Origin: Novispirillum itersonii
Lineage (GTDB): Bacteria; Pseudomonadota; Alphaproteobacteria; Rhodospirillales; Rhodospirillaceae
NCBI RefSeq assembly: GCF_014205675.1
Contig: NZ_JACIIX010000001.1
Location: 420,989-484,988, forward strand
Direction of reading: 5' to 3'
DNA length: 64,000 bases
Shown here: positions 29,060-36,860 of the stretch, in pieces
Position numbering within the stretch: position 1 is the stretch's first letter
Layout of the letters: each line of letters begins with the position of its first letter
Position numbers and translations under genes: made by a program
The notes under the pieces: generated by a model
Told to the model about the DNA's origin: nothing
The model's input: the letters and a program-made list of their open reading frames with translations, nothing else
Databases searched by the model: none

Positions 29060-30226
29060 TCAGACAGCAGCCGCAACCGGGCCGCGCGGCAGGCCGCGCT
29101 GTTCGGCGGCGGACCGCAGGAACCCGGTGAGGGTCTGGTGAAATTCCGGCTCATCCAGCAGGAAGGCGTCATGCCCCTTGTCGGACTGGACCTCGACAAA
29201 GCTGACGTTGGCGGCGTTGGCATTCAGGGCATGGACAATTGCCCGGCTTTCCGCCGTGGTGAACAGCCAGTCGGAGGAAAACGACACCACGCAGAACCGC
29301 GTGGCCGTGCCCCGGAAGGCATGGGCCAGCACCCCACCGTTGGCCCCGGCCAGATCGAAATAATCCATCGCCCGGGTGATATAGAGGTAGCTGTTGGCAT
29401 CAAAGCGGTCGACAAACGCCGACCCCTGATAGCGCAGATAGCTTTCCACCTGAAAATCAGCGTCAAAGCCGTAGGTGACGCTCTGGCGGTCCTGAAGCCT
29501 GCGCCCGAACTTCCGCTGCAACGCCGGTTCGGACAGATAGGTGATGTGGGCCGCCATCCGCGCCACCGCCAGCCCGCGCTGGGGGCGGGTGCCGTGACGG
29601 TGATAATCCCCATTGTGCCAGTCCGGATCCGCCATCACCGCCTGACGCCCGACCTCGTGGAAGGCGATATTCTGGGCAGAGTGGCGGTAGCTGGTGGCCA
29701 CCGGCACCGCACAGAACACCCGCTGCGGGTAGGAATGGCACCATTCCAGCACCTGCATCCCGCCCATCGACCCGCCGATCACCGCGAACAGGGTCTCAAT
29801 CCCCAGATGATCGACCAGCAGGGTCTGGGCCCGCACCATATCCCCGATGGTGATCACCGGAAAAGTGACGCCCCACGGCTCCCCGGTCTCCGGGTTGACC
29901 TCATAGGGGCCGCTGGAGCCCATGCAGCCGCCGAGGACATTGGAGCAGATCACGAAATAGCGGTTGGTATCGACAATCTTGCCCGGGCCGATCAGATCAC
30001 TCCACCAGCCGGGCTTGCCGGTCACCGGATTGGGCGAGGCCACATACTGGTCCCCGGTCAGGGCATGGCAGATCAGTACCGCATTGGAACGGTCGGCATT
30101 CAGGCTGCCGTAGGTTTCATACGCCAGCGTGAACGGCCCGAGATCCACCCCGCAGTCCAGCCGCATCGGCCGGTCAACACCAAGCTGGACCGTCTTGCCG
30201 TGCGGAATGGACAGATGCGTGCTCAT
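29060..30226 (-). CDS. metX: Homoserine O-acetyltransferase (or succinyltransferase), MetX type
   Basis: Acylates homoserine in methionine synthesis. It has 388 residues and an alpha/beta-hydrolase fold with nucleophile S153 in [12 protein letters not shown], plus [18 protein letters not shown] and a late Asp and His ([16 protein letters not shown]). Acetyl versus succinyl specificity in this family cannot be read reliably by eye. It is upstream of metW and divergent from the chorismate mutase operon. Confidence 0.94.
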   Translation of the reverse strand: MSTHLSIPHGKTVQLGVDRPMRLDCGVDLGPFTLAYETYGSLNADRSNAVLICHALTGDQYVASPNPVTGKPGWWSDLIGPGKIVDTNRYFVICSNVLGGCMGSSGPYEVNPETGEPWGVTFPVITIGDMVRAQTLLVDHLGIETLFAVIGGSMGGMQVLEWCHSYPQRVFCAVPVATSYRHSAQNIAFHEVGRQAVMADPDWHNGDYHRHGTRPQRGLAVARMAAHITYLSEPALQRKFGRRLQDRQSVTYGFDADFQVESYLRYQGSAFVDRFDANSYLYITRAMDYFDLAGANGGVLAHAFRGTATRFCVVSFSSDWLFTTAESRAIVHALNANAANVSFVEVQSDKGHDAFLLDEPEFHQTLTGFLRSAAEQRGLPRGPVAAAV

Positions 30227-30288
30227 GGCGGACCCTTTCAGAACCGGGGGTTCAGGCCGGGATTTCAGGAGGAAGGAAACGGGAAAAA

Positions 30289-30317
30289 GCTCTAGGGACG
30301 GTACCCCCTACTGTCAA
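30289..30317 (-). promoter_or_regulatory. Candidate metX promoter
   Basis: On the minus strand TTGACA (30317-30312), 17 nt, then TAGAGC (30294-30289). The -35 is perfect and the -10 is weak. The predicted leader is about 55-60 nt, in which no SAM riboswitch pattern was recognised. Confidence 0.5.
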
Positions 30318-30333
30318 CGTTTTCTTTGATTTT

Positions 30334-30369
30334 GCCCGGGGGGCCGTCTACTACTTAATCCCCCCGGGC
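30334..30369. repeat. Perfect inverted repeat in the metX / chorismate mutase divergent region
   Basis: GCCCGGGGGG at 30334-30343 pairs with 30360-30369 around a 16-nt loop, 88 bp before the chorismate mutase start and just upstream of the metX -35. No T-run adjoins it, so an operator or a leader hairpin is as likely as a terminator. Confidence 0.55.
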
Positions 30370-30456
30370 GGTTCCGCCGTGCCGGGTGCCCCGTTACGAT
30401 CACCCCGCCGAACCATTTAAGGCAAACCTGCCGACAATAAGGGAAACGCCACCGGA

Positions 30457-31359
30457 ATGTCAGACGCCACCCCGCCGGGCTCCAGCGCCGCCGCTCCCCT
30501 GCCCACCCTTGCCGACCTGCGCCAGCGGATTGATGCGATCGATACGCAGCTGATCGACCTGCTGGTGGCCCGGGCCGAAGTGGTTGAAACCGTTGGCGCG
30601 GTGAAACGTGCCGCCGGGGAGGATGTCGGCATTTTCCTGCGTCCCGGCCGGGAGATGGACATTCTGCGCCGCCTGCTGAAGCAGGCAAAGCACGGGCGGT
30701 TCCGCAAGTCGGTGATCGTCCGCATCTGGCGGGAACTGTTCGCCGCCATGGTCGCCGTGGAAGGCCCGCTGACCGCCGCCGTTTACATGCCCAGCCGGGG
30801 TGCCGGTTACCTCGAACTCGCCCGCGATTCCTACGGGGCCTACACCCCGATGGTGGCGGTGCCGTCGCCGGGGTCGGTGGTGAAGGCGGTTGCCAATGCC
30901 GAAGTGACGGTCGGCATCCTGCCGATGCCGCATCTGGGCGACACCGAACGCTGGTGGCCGGCGCTGGCCTCCGCCGCGCCCGGCACCCCGTCCGTGGTCG
31001 GCAAGGTGCCCTTCGCCGGGCCGGGTCCGGGCCGGGGGGACGGTATCGAAGGTCTGGTGATCTGCCGCCTGCCGCAGGAAAACACCGGGCACGACCGCAC
31101 CTACATCACCATCGAGGCCGACGAGGACCTCAGCCGGACCGGCCTGCGGTCGCTGGCTGAAAATGCCGGTCTGGTGGTGGTGGAAATGCCGGACACCGAT
31201 GACACCTCGCCGGTGGCCCGCCTGCACCTGCTGGAAGTTGAAACCTGTATCCTGCCGACCGATCCGCGCCTGACGGACCTGAGCCGCGAAGCGGCGATCC
31301 GCCGCGTCTCGGTCATCGGCGGATACGCCATCCCCTTTACCGCCGACGATCTGGTCTGA
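30457..31359 (+). CDS. Chorismate mutase (AroQ-type domain with C-terminal extension)
   Basis: Converts chorismate to prephenate for Phe/Tyr synthesis. The first ~105 of 300 residues form an AroQ-class mutase domain (LADLRQRIDAIDTQLIDLL, then VKRAAG and the IWRELFAAMV helix). The remaining ~190 residues resemble the prephenate dehydratase-like and regulatory parts seen in Rhodospirillales homologues (VYMPSRGAGYLELARDSYG, RTYITIEADEDLS) but lack a recognisable catalytic TRF motif, so a dehydratase activity should not be assumed. It is first in an operon with hisC and tyrC. Confidence 0.85.
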   Translation: MSDATPPGSSAAAPLPTLADLRQRIDAIDTQLIDLLVARAEVVETVGAVKRAAGEDVGIFLRPGREMDILRRLLKQAKHGRFRKSVIVRIWRELFAAMVAVEGPLTAAVYMPSRGAGYLELARDSYGAYTPMVAVPSPGSVVKAVANAEVTVGILPMPHLGDTERWWPALASAAPGTPSVVGKVPFAGPGPGRGDGIEGLVICRLPQENTGHDRTYITIEADEDLSRTGLRSLAENAGLVVVEMPDTDDTSPVARLHLLEVETCILPTDPRLTDLSREAAIRRVSVIGGYAIPFTADDLV

Positions 31360-31397
31360 TAACCCGGTCAGCGGCCTTCTCCCCGGAGGAATCCTCC

Positions 31398-31454
31398 ATG
31401 TCTTTGTGTATCAGTCCATCCGGACGCCAAAAAAGGATGAAAAGACGGTCATGA
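31398..31454 (+). CDS. Candidate 18-codon minicistron before hisC
   Basis: A short frame, ATG 31398 to TGA 31452-31454, encoding MSLCISPSGRQKRMKRRS. It is preceded by CGGAGGA at 31385-31391, a much stronger ribosome site than the one before hisC, and its stop overlaps the hisC start (ATGA). The SD lies in a small inverted repeat (GGAGG, AAT, CCTCC). It may serve translational coupling of hisC; it has no His or Tyr codon run, so a classical attenuator peptide is unlikely. Could be fortuitous. Confidence 0.4.
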   Translation: MSLCISPSGRQKRMKRRS

Positions 31455-32542
31455 GCCTTCCTGTTCCGCAGCCCGGTATTCTGGAAATCGCCGCCTATGT
31501 CGGCGGAGAATCCAAGGTCGAGGGCGTGTCCCGTGTGATGAAGCTGTCGTCCAACGAAAGCCCGCTGGGTCCCAGCCCGCGCGCGCAGGACGCCTATCGC
31601 ACCGTGACGGCGGAACTCCATCGATACCCCGACGGCGGGGCGACGGAACTGAGGAAGGCCATTGCCGCCCGCTACGGGCTGGATGCGGCCCGGATCATCT
31701 GCGGCTGCGGATCGGATGAACTGATCGGCCTGCTGGTGAACGCCTACGCCGCCCCCGGCGACGAGGTGCTGTTCTCCCGCCATGGCTTCCTGATGTATGA
31801 CATCTACGCCCGGTCCGCCGGGGCGGTGCCGGTACGGGTGGATGAAACCGCCCTGACCGTGGATGTCGATGCCCTGCTGGGTGGCGTCACCGCCAAAACC
31901 CGCATCGTGTTCGTCACCAACCCCGGCAACCCGACCGGTACCTACATCAGCGCGGCGGAACTGCGCCGCCTGCGCGACGGCCTGCGGGAAGACATCCTGC
32001 TGGTGATCGACGCCGCCTATGCCGAATACGTGGACCGCAACGACTATTCCAATGGTCTGGAACTGGTGCAGGAGACGGAAAACACCGTCATGCTGCGCAC
32101 CTTCTCCAAGATCTTCGGTCTGGGCGGAGCCCGGGTCGGCTGGGGCTATTTCCCGGTCGGCATCGCCGATGTGATCAACCGCATCCGCAGCCCGTTCAAC
32201 GTCACCGCCCCGTCACAGGCGGCGGCGACGGCGGCGATCCGTGATGTGGAATTCACCACGCTGGCCAAGGCCCACAACGATTACTGGCTGCCGTGGCTGA
32301 AGGAAAAGCTGACGGCACTGGGCCTGACCACCACCGACAGCGTCGCCAACTTTGTTCTGGCCCGGTTTTCCGGTACCGCAGGCAAAGATGCGGCGGCGGC
32401 CGATGCCTTCCTGAAGGCGCGCGGCATCATCGTCCGGCGGGTTGCCAGCTACGGCCTTGGGGATTGCCTGCGCATCACCATCGGCCTGGCCGAAGAGAAC
32501 GAGGCCGTGGTTGCGGCCCTTAAAGACTTTCTGGAGTCGTGA
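31451..32542 (+). CDS. hisC: Histidinol-phosphate / aromatic aminotransferase
   Basis: A PLP-dependent fold-type I aminotransferase of 363 residues. Landmarks: KLSSNESPLGPSP, GCGSDELIGLL, FVTNPGNPTGTYI, DAAYAEYVD and the PLP-lysine segment RTFSKIFGLGGARVGWG. Between chorismate mutase and prephenate/arogenate dehydrogenase it may transaminate aromatic oxo acids as well as histidinol phosphate, as suggested for similar operons. ATG 31451 was preferred to GTG 31406 because it overlaps the stop of the minicistron and keeps the family N-terminus. Confidence 0.92.
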   Translation: MSLPVPQPGILEIAAYVGGESKVEGVSRVMKLSSNESPLGPSPRAQDAYRTVTAELHRYPDGGATELRKAIAARYGLDAARIICGCGSDELIGLLVNAYAAPGDEVLFSRHGFLMYDIYARSAGAVPVRVDETALTVDVDALLGGVTAKTRIVFVTNPGNPTGTYISAAELRRLRDGLREDILLVIDAAYAEYVDRNDYSNGLELVQETENTVMLRTFSKIFGLGGARVGWGYFPVGIADVINRIRSPFNVTAPSQAAATAAIRDVEFTTLAKAHNDYWLPWLKEKLTALGLTTTDSVANFVLARFSGTAGKDAAAADAFLKARGIIVRRVASYGLGDCLRITIGLAEENEAVVAALKDFLES

Positions 32543-32547
32543 CGGAC

Positions 32548-33480
32548 ATGTCTGATCCGTTGAAGAAGCCCGCCCTGTTCCGGCGGGCCTGCCTGATCGG
32601 CATTGGCCTGATCGGGTCCTCCCTCGCCCGCGCCATCCGCGCCCATGGTCTGGCCGAAACGCTGGTCTGCCACAGCGCTGCGGACGGCAGCAAGGAAACC
32701 GCCCAGAAGCTGGGCATTGTCGATGAAGTGTATGCCGATCCGGCGGAAGCCGTGCGCGGCTGTGATCTGGTGATTCTGGCCACCCCGATCGGGGCCAACG
32801 CCGCCCTGGTCGAACAGTTCGGCCCGGCGCTGGAAGCCGGTGCCATCGTCACCGACGTCGGATCGGTGAAGATGGCGGTGGTGCGTGATGTCTCGCCGTT
32901 CCTGCCGGATGCGGTGCATTTTGTGCCGGGCCATCCGATCGCCGGGACCGAACATTCCGGCCCCGAGGCCGGATTCGCCGAGCTGTTCCAGAACCGCTGG
33001 TGCATCCTGACCCCGCCGACCGGCACCGATCCGGAGGCGGTGACCAAGATCCGCACCCTGTGGGAAACCATCGGCTCCAACGTCGATGTGATGGAAGCCG
33101 GGCACCATGATCAGGTGCTGGCCATCACCTCGCACCTGCCGCACCTGATTGCCTATACCATTGTCGGCACCGCCGACGATCTGGAAGACGTGCTGAAGCA
33201 GGAAGTCATCAAGTACTCGGCCTCCGGCTTCCGGGATTTCACCCGTATCGCCGCCTCCGACCCGACCATGTGGCGCGACGTCTTCCTGAACAACCGCGAG
33301 GCGGTTCTGGAAGTCCTTCAGCGCTTCACCGAAGATCTGACCGCCTTACAACGGGCGATCCGCTGGGGCGAGGGGGAAACCCTGCATGCCCTGTTCAGCC
33401 GGACCCGGCAGATCCGGCGGGGAATCATCGAGGCCAAGCAGGCCTATGGTTCCGGGATCGCCAAGTTCGAAACCCAGTAA
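32548..33480 (+). CDS. tyrC: Prephenate/arogenate dehydrogenase family protein
   Basis: An NAD(P)-dependent oxidoreductase giving 4-hydroxyphenylpyruvate or tyrosine. It has about 311 residues with an N-terminal Rossmann motif (LIGIGLIGSSLARAIRAHGL), TDVGSVKMAVV, FVPGHPIAGTEHSGPEAG, SHLPHLIAY and the C-terminal helical dimer domain. GTG 32539, overlapping the hisC stop, is an alternative start. It ends the chorismate mutase-hisC-tyrC operon; substrate preference (prephenate or arogenate) is not decidable here. Confidence 0.92.
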   Translation: MSDPLKKPALFRRACLIGIGLIGSSLARAIRAHGLAETLVCHSAADGSKETAQKLGIVDEVYADPAEAVRGCDLVILATPIGANAALVEQFGPALEAGAIVTDVGSVKMAVVRDVSPFLPDAVHFVPGHPIAGTEHSGPEAGFAELFQNRWCILTPPTGTDPEAVTKIRTLWETIGSNVDVMEAGHHDQVLAITSHLPHLIAYTIVGTADDLEDVLKQEVIKYSASGFRDFTRIAASDPTMWRDVFLNNREAVLEVLQRFTEDLTALQRAIRWGEGETLHALFSRTRQIRRGIIEAKQAYGSGIAKFETQ

Positions 33481-33489
33481 CACAAGACG

Positions 33490-33526
33490 ACAGGCGCAGC
33501 CCTTCCGGACTGCGCCTGTTTTCTTT
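33490..33526 (+). terminator. Intrinsic terminator of the chorismate mutase-hisC-tyrC operon
   Basis: A 10-bp stem, ACAGGCGCAG (33490-33499) pairing with 33510-33519, a 10-nt loop, then TTTTCTTT. It lies 10 bp after the tyrC stop. Confidence 0.88.
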
Positions 33527-33634
33527 CCAGATCCCGGGGTTTCCCGGGATGTTTCGCAAAAATTTTACCGCCGGTTCCGGCAGATGACCTATGCTGGATC
33601 CTGTATCCCTCCCCTGCCGCGAGTCTCCGCCAAT

Positions 33635-34474
33635 ATGACATCCCCCGCGTCCGTGTCTCTGGAAGTGCTGCACGCCAAACCGGCAAAGCCGGTCACCACC
33701 CCGCCGCTGCTGTTTGTCCACGGAGCCTTCTGTGGGGCCTGGATCTGGGCGGAAAACTTCCTCGACTGGTTCGCGGCCCGTGGCTTTGACGCCTACGCCG
33801 TCTCCCTGCGCGGCCACGGCACCAGCGGCAGCCTGAATGACCTGCAACGGGCGGGCATGGCGGACTTTGTCGATGACGTCAGCAGCGTCATGGCCTCCCT
33901 GCCGCGCCGGCCGGTGCTGATCGGCCACAGCATGGGCGGCATGGTGGTCCAGCGCCTGCTGGAACGCAGCGATCCCCGGACCTTCGCCCGGGAACCGACC
34001 GTTGCCGGAGCCGCGCTGATGTCCTCGGTCTCGCCCGGTGGGCTGTGGGGAACCACCCTCCATATGGCGATGAACACCCCCAACGTGCTGTGGGCACTGG
34101 CGGGAATGCAGACCTTCGGCACCGGAATGGCCTCCGCCGAGGCCCTGCACCGCGCCCTGTTCCCGGCCAGCGTGCCGCTGGAAACCACCCAGAAGTATCT
34201 GACCCGCTTCCAGACCGAGTCGATGCGGGCCCAGACGGATCTGACCTTCTCGCCGCCACCGGTGTGCACCAACGGAAAAGCCATCCCGATGCTGGTGATC
34301 GGTGCCTCGGAAGATACCTTTGTGCCGCCGTGGATGGCCCGCAGCACCGCCCGCTACTACGATGCCCCGTGCCATATTCTAGAGGGGATGGGCCATGCGA
34401 TGATGCTGGAACCGGACTGGGAACGGGCCGCCACCATCCTGCATGACTGGCTGACCGAGACCGTGTCAGCCTGA
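33635..34474 (+). CDS. Alpha/beta hydrolase
   Basis: A 279-residue hydrolase with the oxyanion-hole segment LLFVHGAFCGAWIW, the nucleophile elbow LIGHSMGGMV, a late acid (GASEDTFVPP) and the catalytic His in GMGHAMMLEPDW. No signal peptide, so cytoplasmic. The substrate is unknown. ATG 33635 gives a normal family N-terminus; ATG 33584 is also in frame. Confidence 0.87.
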   Translation: MTSPASVSLEVLHAKPAKPVTTPPLLFVHGAFCGAWIWAENFLDWFAARGFDAYAVSLRGHGTSGSLNDLQRAGMADFVDDVSSVMASLPRRPVLIGHSMGGMVVQRLLERSDPRTFAREPTVAGAALMSSVSPGGLWGTTLHMAMNTPNVLWALAGMQTFGTGMASAEALHRALFPASVPLETTQKYLTRFQTESMRAQTDLTFSPPPVCTNGKAIPMLVIGASEDTFVPPWMARSTARYYDAPCHILEGMGHAMMLEPDWERAATILHDWLTETVSA

Positions 34475-34545
34475 TCCAGCACACCCCTTGCGCCTGCCCC
34501 TCCTGTCCCTGCCAGCCCCAGTTCCGACAGATCCGGAGACCCGCC

Positions 34546-34929
34546 GTGACGGATGCCATCGACCTTCCCCCGCCCGCCCCCGAACACCCGGGGACCGTCC
34601 TGCGGATGGAATATCTGGATCCGATGGGATTAAGCGGTAACGCCCTCGCCATGGCCCTGCGGGTGCCGCCGCCGCGGATTTCCGAGCTGCTGCGCGGGCG
34701 GCGGGGCGTCACCGCCGATACCGCCCTGCGGCTTGGCCGCTATTTCGGAACCGGGCCGGAACTGTGGATGGCGTTACAGGCCGCCTACGACCTGCATCAG
34801 GTTGCCCCCGCCGTGAAAGCGGGCATCACCGCCGAGGTCCCCTCGGCTTTCGGGGACGACAAAGCAACGCGGAAGGCCCACGCCAAGGCCATCCGCCGCC
34901 GTCTCGCCGCCTTTACCGATGCGCTGTAG
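34546..34929 (+). CDS. HigA-family antitoxin-like XRE protein without adjacent toxin
   Basis: A 127-residue protein that matches HigA-type addiction antitoxins closely: HPGTVLRMEYLDPMGLSGNA, a helix-turn-helix (MALRVPPPRISELLRGRRG) and TADTALRLGRYFGTGPELWM followed by LQAAYDL. The start is a GTG at 34546. No HigB-like toxin gene lies on either side, so it is an orphan regulator, either a remnant or recruited for other control. The C-terminal ~35 residues are longer than in compact HigA. Confidence 0.88.
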   Translation: MTDAIDLPPPAPEHPGTVLRMEYLDPMGLSGNALAMALRVPPPRISELLRGRRGVTADTALRLGRYFGTGPELWMALQAAYDLHQVAPAVKAGITAEVPSAFGDDKATRKAHAKAIRRRLAAFTDAL

Positions 34930-34962
34930 ACTGTTCTGAAACCGGTTTGCTGAGAAACAGGT

Positions 34963-35619
34963 TTACTGGCCCGGCTGGCAGGGATGCTGGCGGCTGGCCG
35001 GATCGCAGACCTGAAAACTCTGCAAGGTGGTCAGCGCTTCTTTCTGCTGGTCTTCCAGCAGCGGCGGCCCCTGTGTGGTATCAAACGGGGCAACCCGCCA
35101 TGCCCACTGGGCCATATACAGGGCGGCAGTGCCCTGTATCGTCCGGAAAAAGGCAGTTTCCCCATATCCGGCCGACTTCACCTTGGAACAGCCCAGCACC
35201 CAGAAGGCGGAAGGATAGCCGTTGCTGCGGCCACTTTGCAGGGTGCCAAGCTTAACCCCGTCACAGGCCTGTTCGTAACTGCTCTGTGACTGGGCATACA
35301 GCTGATCAGGGGGCAGGGCCTGCGCCCCGGCAGGGGTTTTGACCATCTGGATGGTCAGCATATCCTGCCACCGTTCCGCCGACTGCCCATCCGGGACATA
35401 GGAGACGGTTTCAATCGGCCCGCTGGCATTGCGGCTGGCCTGCTTCCAGCCCTTGGGAATCTGGATGCTGAACCGCTCGCCCCCCTGCGCCGCCGCCGGG
35501 GGAACCACCGGAGAAGCGGCGGCGGTCTGTGCCTGCGCACCGCCCGGCATCAGCGCCATACCCGCAATCAGCGCCAGCGCTGCCCGGAACACGCCCCGGC
35601 CCATACCCTGCGCGATCAT
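34963..35619 (-). CDS. Exported hypothetical protein
   Basis: A 218-residue protein with a clear signal peptide (FRAALALIAGMALMPGGAQA then QTAA). The mature part begins with a beta-like segment (GGERFSIQIPKGWKQASRN) and carries cysteines near SYEQACDG, LGCSKV, FQVCD and HPCQ, probably forming disulfides in the periplasm. ATG 35619 starts just before the signal; a GTG at 35640 is an alternative. No domain recognised. Confidence 0.7.
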   Translation of the reverse strand: MIAQGMGRGVFRAALALIAGMALMPGGAQAQTAAASPVVPPAAAQGGERFSIQIPKGWKQASRNASGPIETVSYVPDGQSAERWQDMLTIQMVKTPAGAQALPPDQLYAQSQSSYEQACDGVKLGTLQSGRSNGYPSAFWVLGCSKVKSAGYGETAFFRTIQGTAALYMAQWAWRVAPFDTTQGPPLLEDQQKEALTTLQSFQVCDPASRQHPCQPGQ

Positions 35620-35683
35620 CGTCCCATCCGGCCTTTTCACGCTCCGCAGCTCCCTCAGTGCCTTACGCAACAGTACGGGCGCA

Positions 35684-35816
35684 CTCTAGAGCATTTTCCG
35701 ATTGTGTGGAATCCGGTCAATCGAAGAAAAGACTCTGTCTTTAGAGAGTTAGAACCCTGAGAGAGTTAGAGCGTTTTCAACAGCAAAGCCGGTGTCCGCT
35801 TTTGCTGAAAACGCTC
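35684..35816. repeat. Compound palindromic repeat, alphaproteobacterial type
   Basis: The block starts CTAGAGCATTTTCCGATTG and continues to a hairpin at 35769-35816, whose arms share GAGCGTTTTCA and GCAAA, with 3 extra bases in the left arm. Both halves look like dispersed intergenic palindromes common in alphaproteobacterial chromosomes (AGAGC[AG]TTTTC ends). It lies between the exported protein gene and the small-protein gene at 35860. Confidence 0.6.
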
Positions 35817-35859
35817 CTCTGCCTTTTTCCGGCGAGGAAAAACGCCTGTTCCACAGACC

Positions 35860-36099
35860 TTATTCTGCGGCCAGACGATACTCCTGACGGACCGGCAGAA
35901 CCGCTGCGGCAGGCTGGAACGAGGCGCCCTGCTCCAGAGTGTCCGCGACATGGCGGATATCGGCCAATGCCTCATGCAGGCGATCAATATGCCCCGGCAT
36001 CTCAGCGCCGAAGCGGTCCACAATCGCAGCGAAACGAGCAGCGGAGGCACGGGCCCGACGGGCAGACAGCAGCAGGGCGCAGTCAGAGGTCCTGTCCAT
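35860..36099 (-). CDS. Small hypothetical protein related to the one at 13437-13682
   Basis: A 79-residue helical protein with no signal or membrane helix. Its start is supported by a near-perfect ribosome site (TAGGAGG, 8 bp before ATG 36099). The core (RASAARFAAIVDRFGAEMPG then HIDRLHEALADIRHVADTL) matches the core of the protein at 13437-13682 in spacing and in the AEMP and DR-x-HEA residues. Function unknown; the promoter region is unusually AT-rich. Confidence 0.65.
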   Translation of the reverse strand: MDRTSDCALLLSARRARASAARFAAIVDRFGAEMPGHIDRLHEALADIRHVADTLEQGASFQPAAAVLPVRQEYRLAAE

Positions 36100-36324
36100 G
36101 GCGTAATCCTCCTAATTAATGTGGTTTAAGCAATTCTTAACATTCCATATCTCCGGCAGCGGCGCAATGGTGAGAAAGTGTATTGGCTCCAAATTCCCTG
36201 ATATCAACAAAAGTATATGAAATACCGACAATTTTACGAAAATATCCAAGGCCTGAAACCACATCGGAAACGCGGTACCACTTCACCCCATCCTGCCCGG
36301 AAGGCGGGGAGCTCCTGAAGCCCC

Positions 36325-36346
36325 GAAATAATCCTTAAGGATTATT
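36325..36346 (-). terminator. AT-rich hairpin terminator after the small gene at 36342-36641
   Basis: The palindrome AAATAATCC / GGATTATTT with loop TTAA overlaps the stop codon of the minus-strand gene. It is AT-rich, unlike the other terminators here, and has no long T-run, so efficiency is uncertain. Confidence 0.5.
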
Positions 36347-36641
36347 TCTTCCCCTCTGCCGGGGAGGGCAGACGACGGTCAACCCCGCCCGGATGATCGG
36401 CAAAGGTCCGTTGCAGCTGCTCCAGCATCGCGCGGGCCCGTTCCGGGTCCTGCGACATCAGGGCAGTCCGCACCTCATCCAGAACCATCTGGCGCAGGGC
36501 GGGTTCTCCCCAGTCCTTTTGCAGGAAGGCGTGTGCTTTCTCCAGAGCCACCAACGGCGGGAGATGTTCGTGGTGAGCCACCACACTCAGTTCAGCTTCG
36601 GTAATGCCGCTGAAATGCAGACAGTCAGTCAGGGTCAACAT
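36342..36641 (-). CDS. Small hypothetical protein, 99 aa
   Basis: A 99-residue acidic, helical protein (LTDCLHFSGITEAELSVVAH, then helices containing DEVRTALMSQDPERARAMLE). ATG 36641 follows AAGGAGG with 7-bp spacing, a strong site that rules out longer starts upstream. No signal or membrane helix. I do not recognise the family. It is separated from mutY by about 220 bp. Confidence 0.65.
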   Translation of the reverse strand: MLTLTDCLHFSGITEAELSVVAHHEHLPPLVALEKAHAFLQKDWGEPALRQMVLDEVRTALMSQDPERARAMLEQLQRTFADHPGGVDRRLPSPAEGKK

Positions 36642-36860
36642 GGCCGGTCCTCCTTGGACCTTTACCACGGCAGTACGCCGCTGCGACTGCCGCAGCCCCC
36701 GTTGCGGAAGAGCTTCCGCACCCGGAAGCCGTGAGGCGCCCGCACCCGCGCCACCTTCTGACGGTAACAGAAAAGGCCCGAAAAAGACAGGGGCCTTCCA
36801 TGCGCTGCAACAATACAAATTCTTATAAATCAATACGATAAAGTGCAGCGCAGTATAAAA

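Noticed and set aside
30227-30290. SAM riboswitch in the metX leader
   Set aside because: The leader is only about 55-60 nt and shows neither the SAM-II pseudoknot sequence nor SAM-I-type helices that I could recognise.
33386-33634. Longer start for the alpha/beta hydrolase overlapping tyrC and its terminator
   Set aside because: The extension runs through the tyrC coding end and an intrinsic terminator and has no conserved sequence; ATG 33635 fits the fold.
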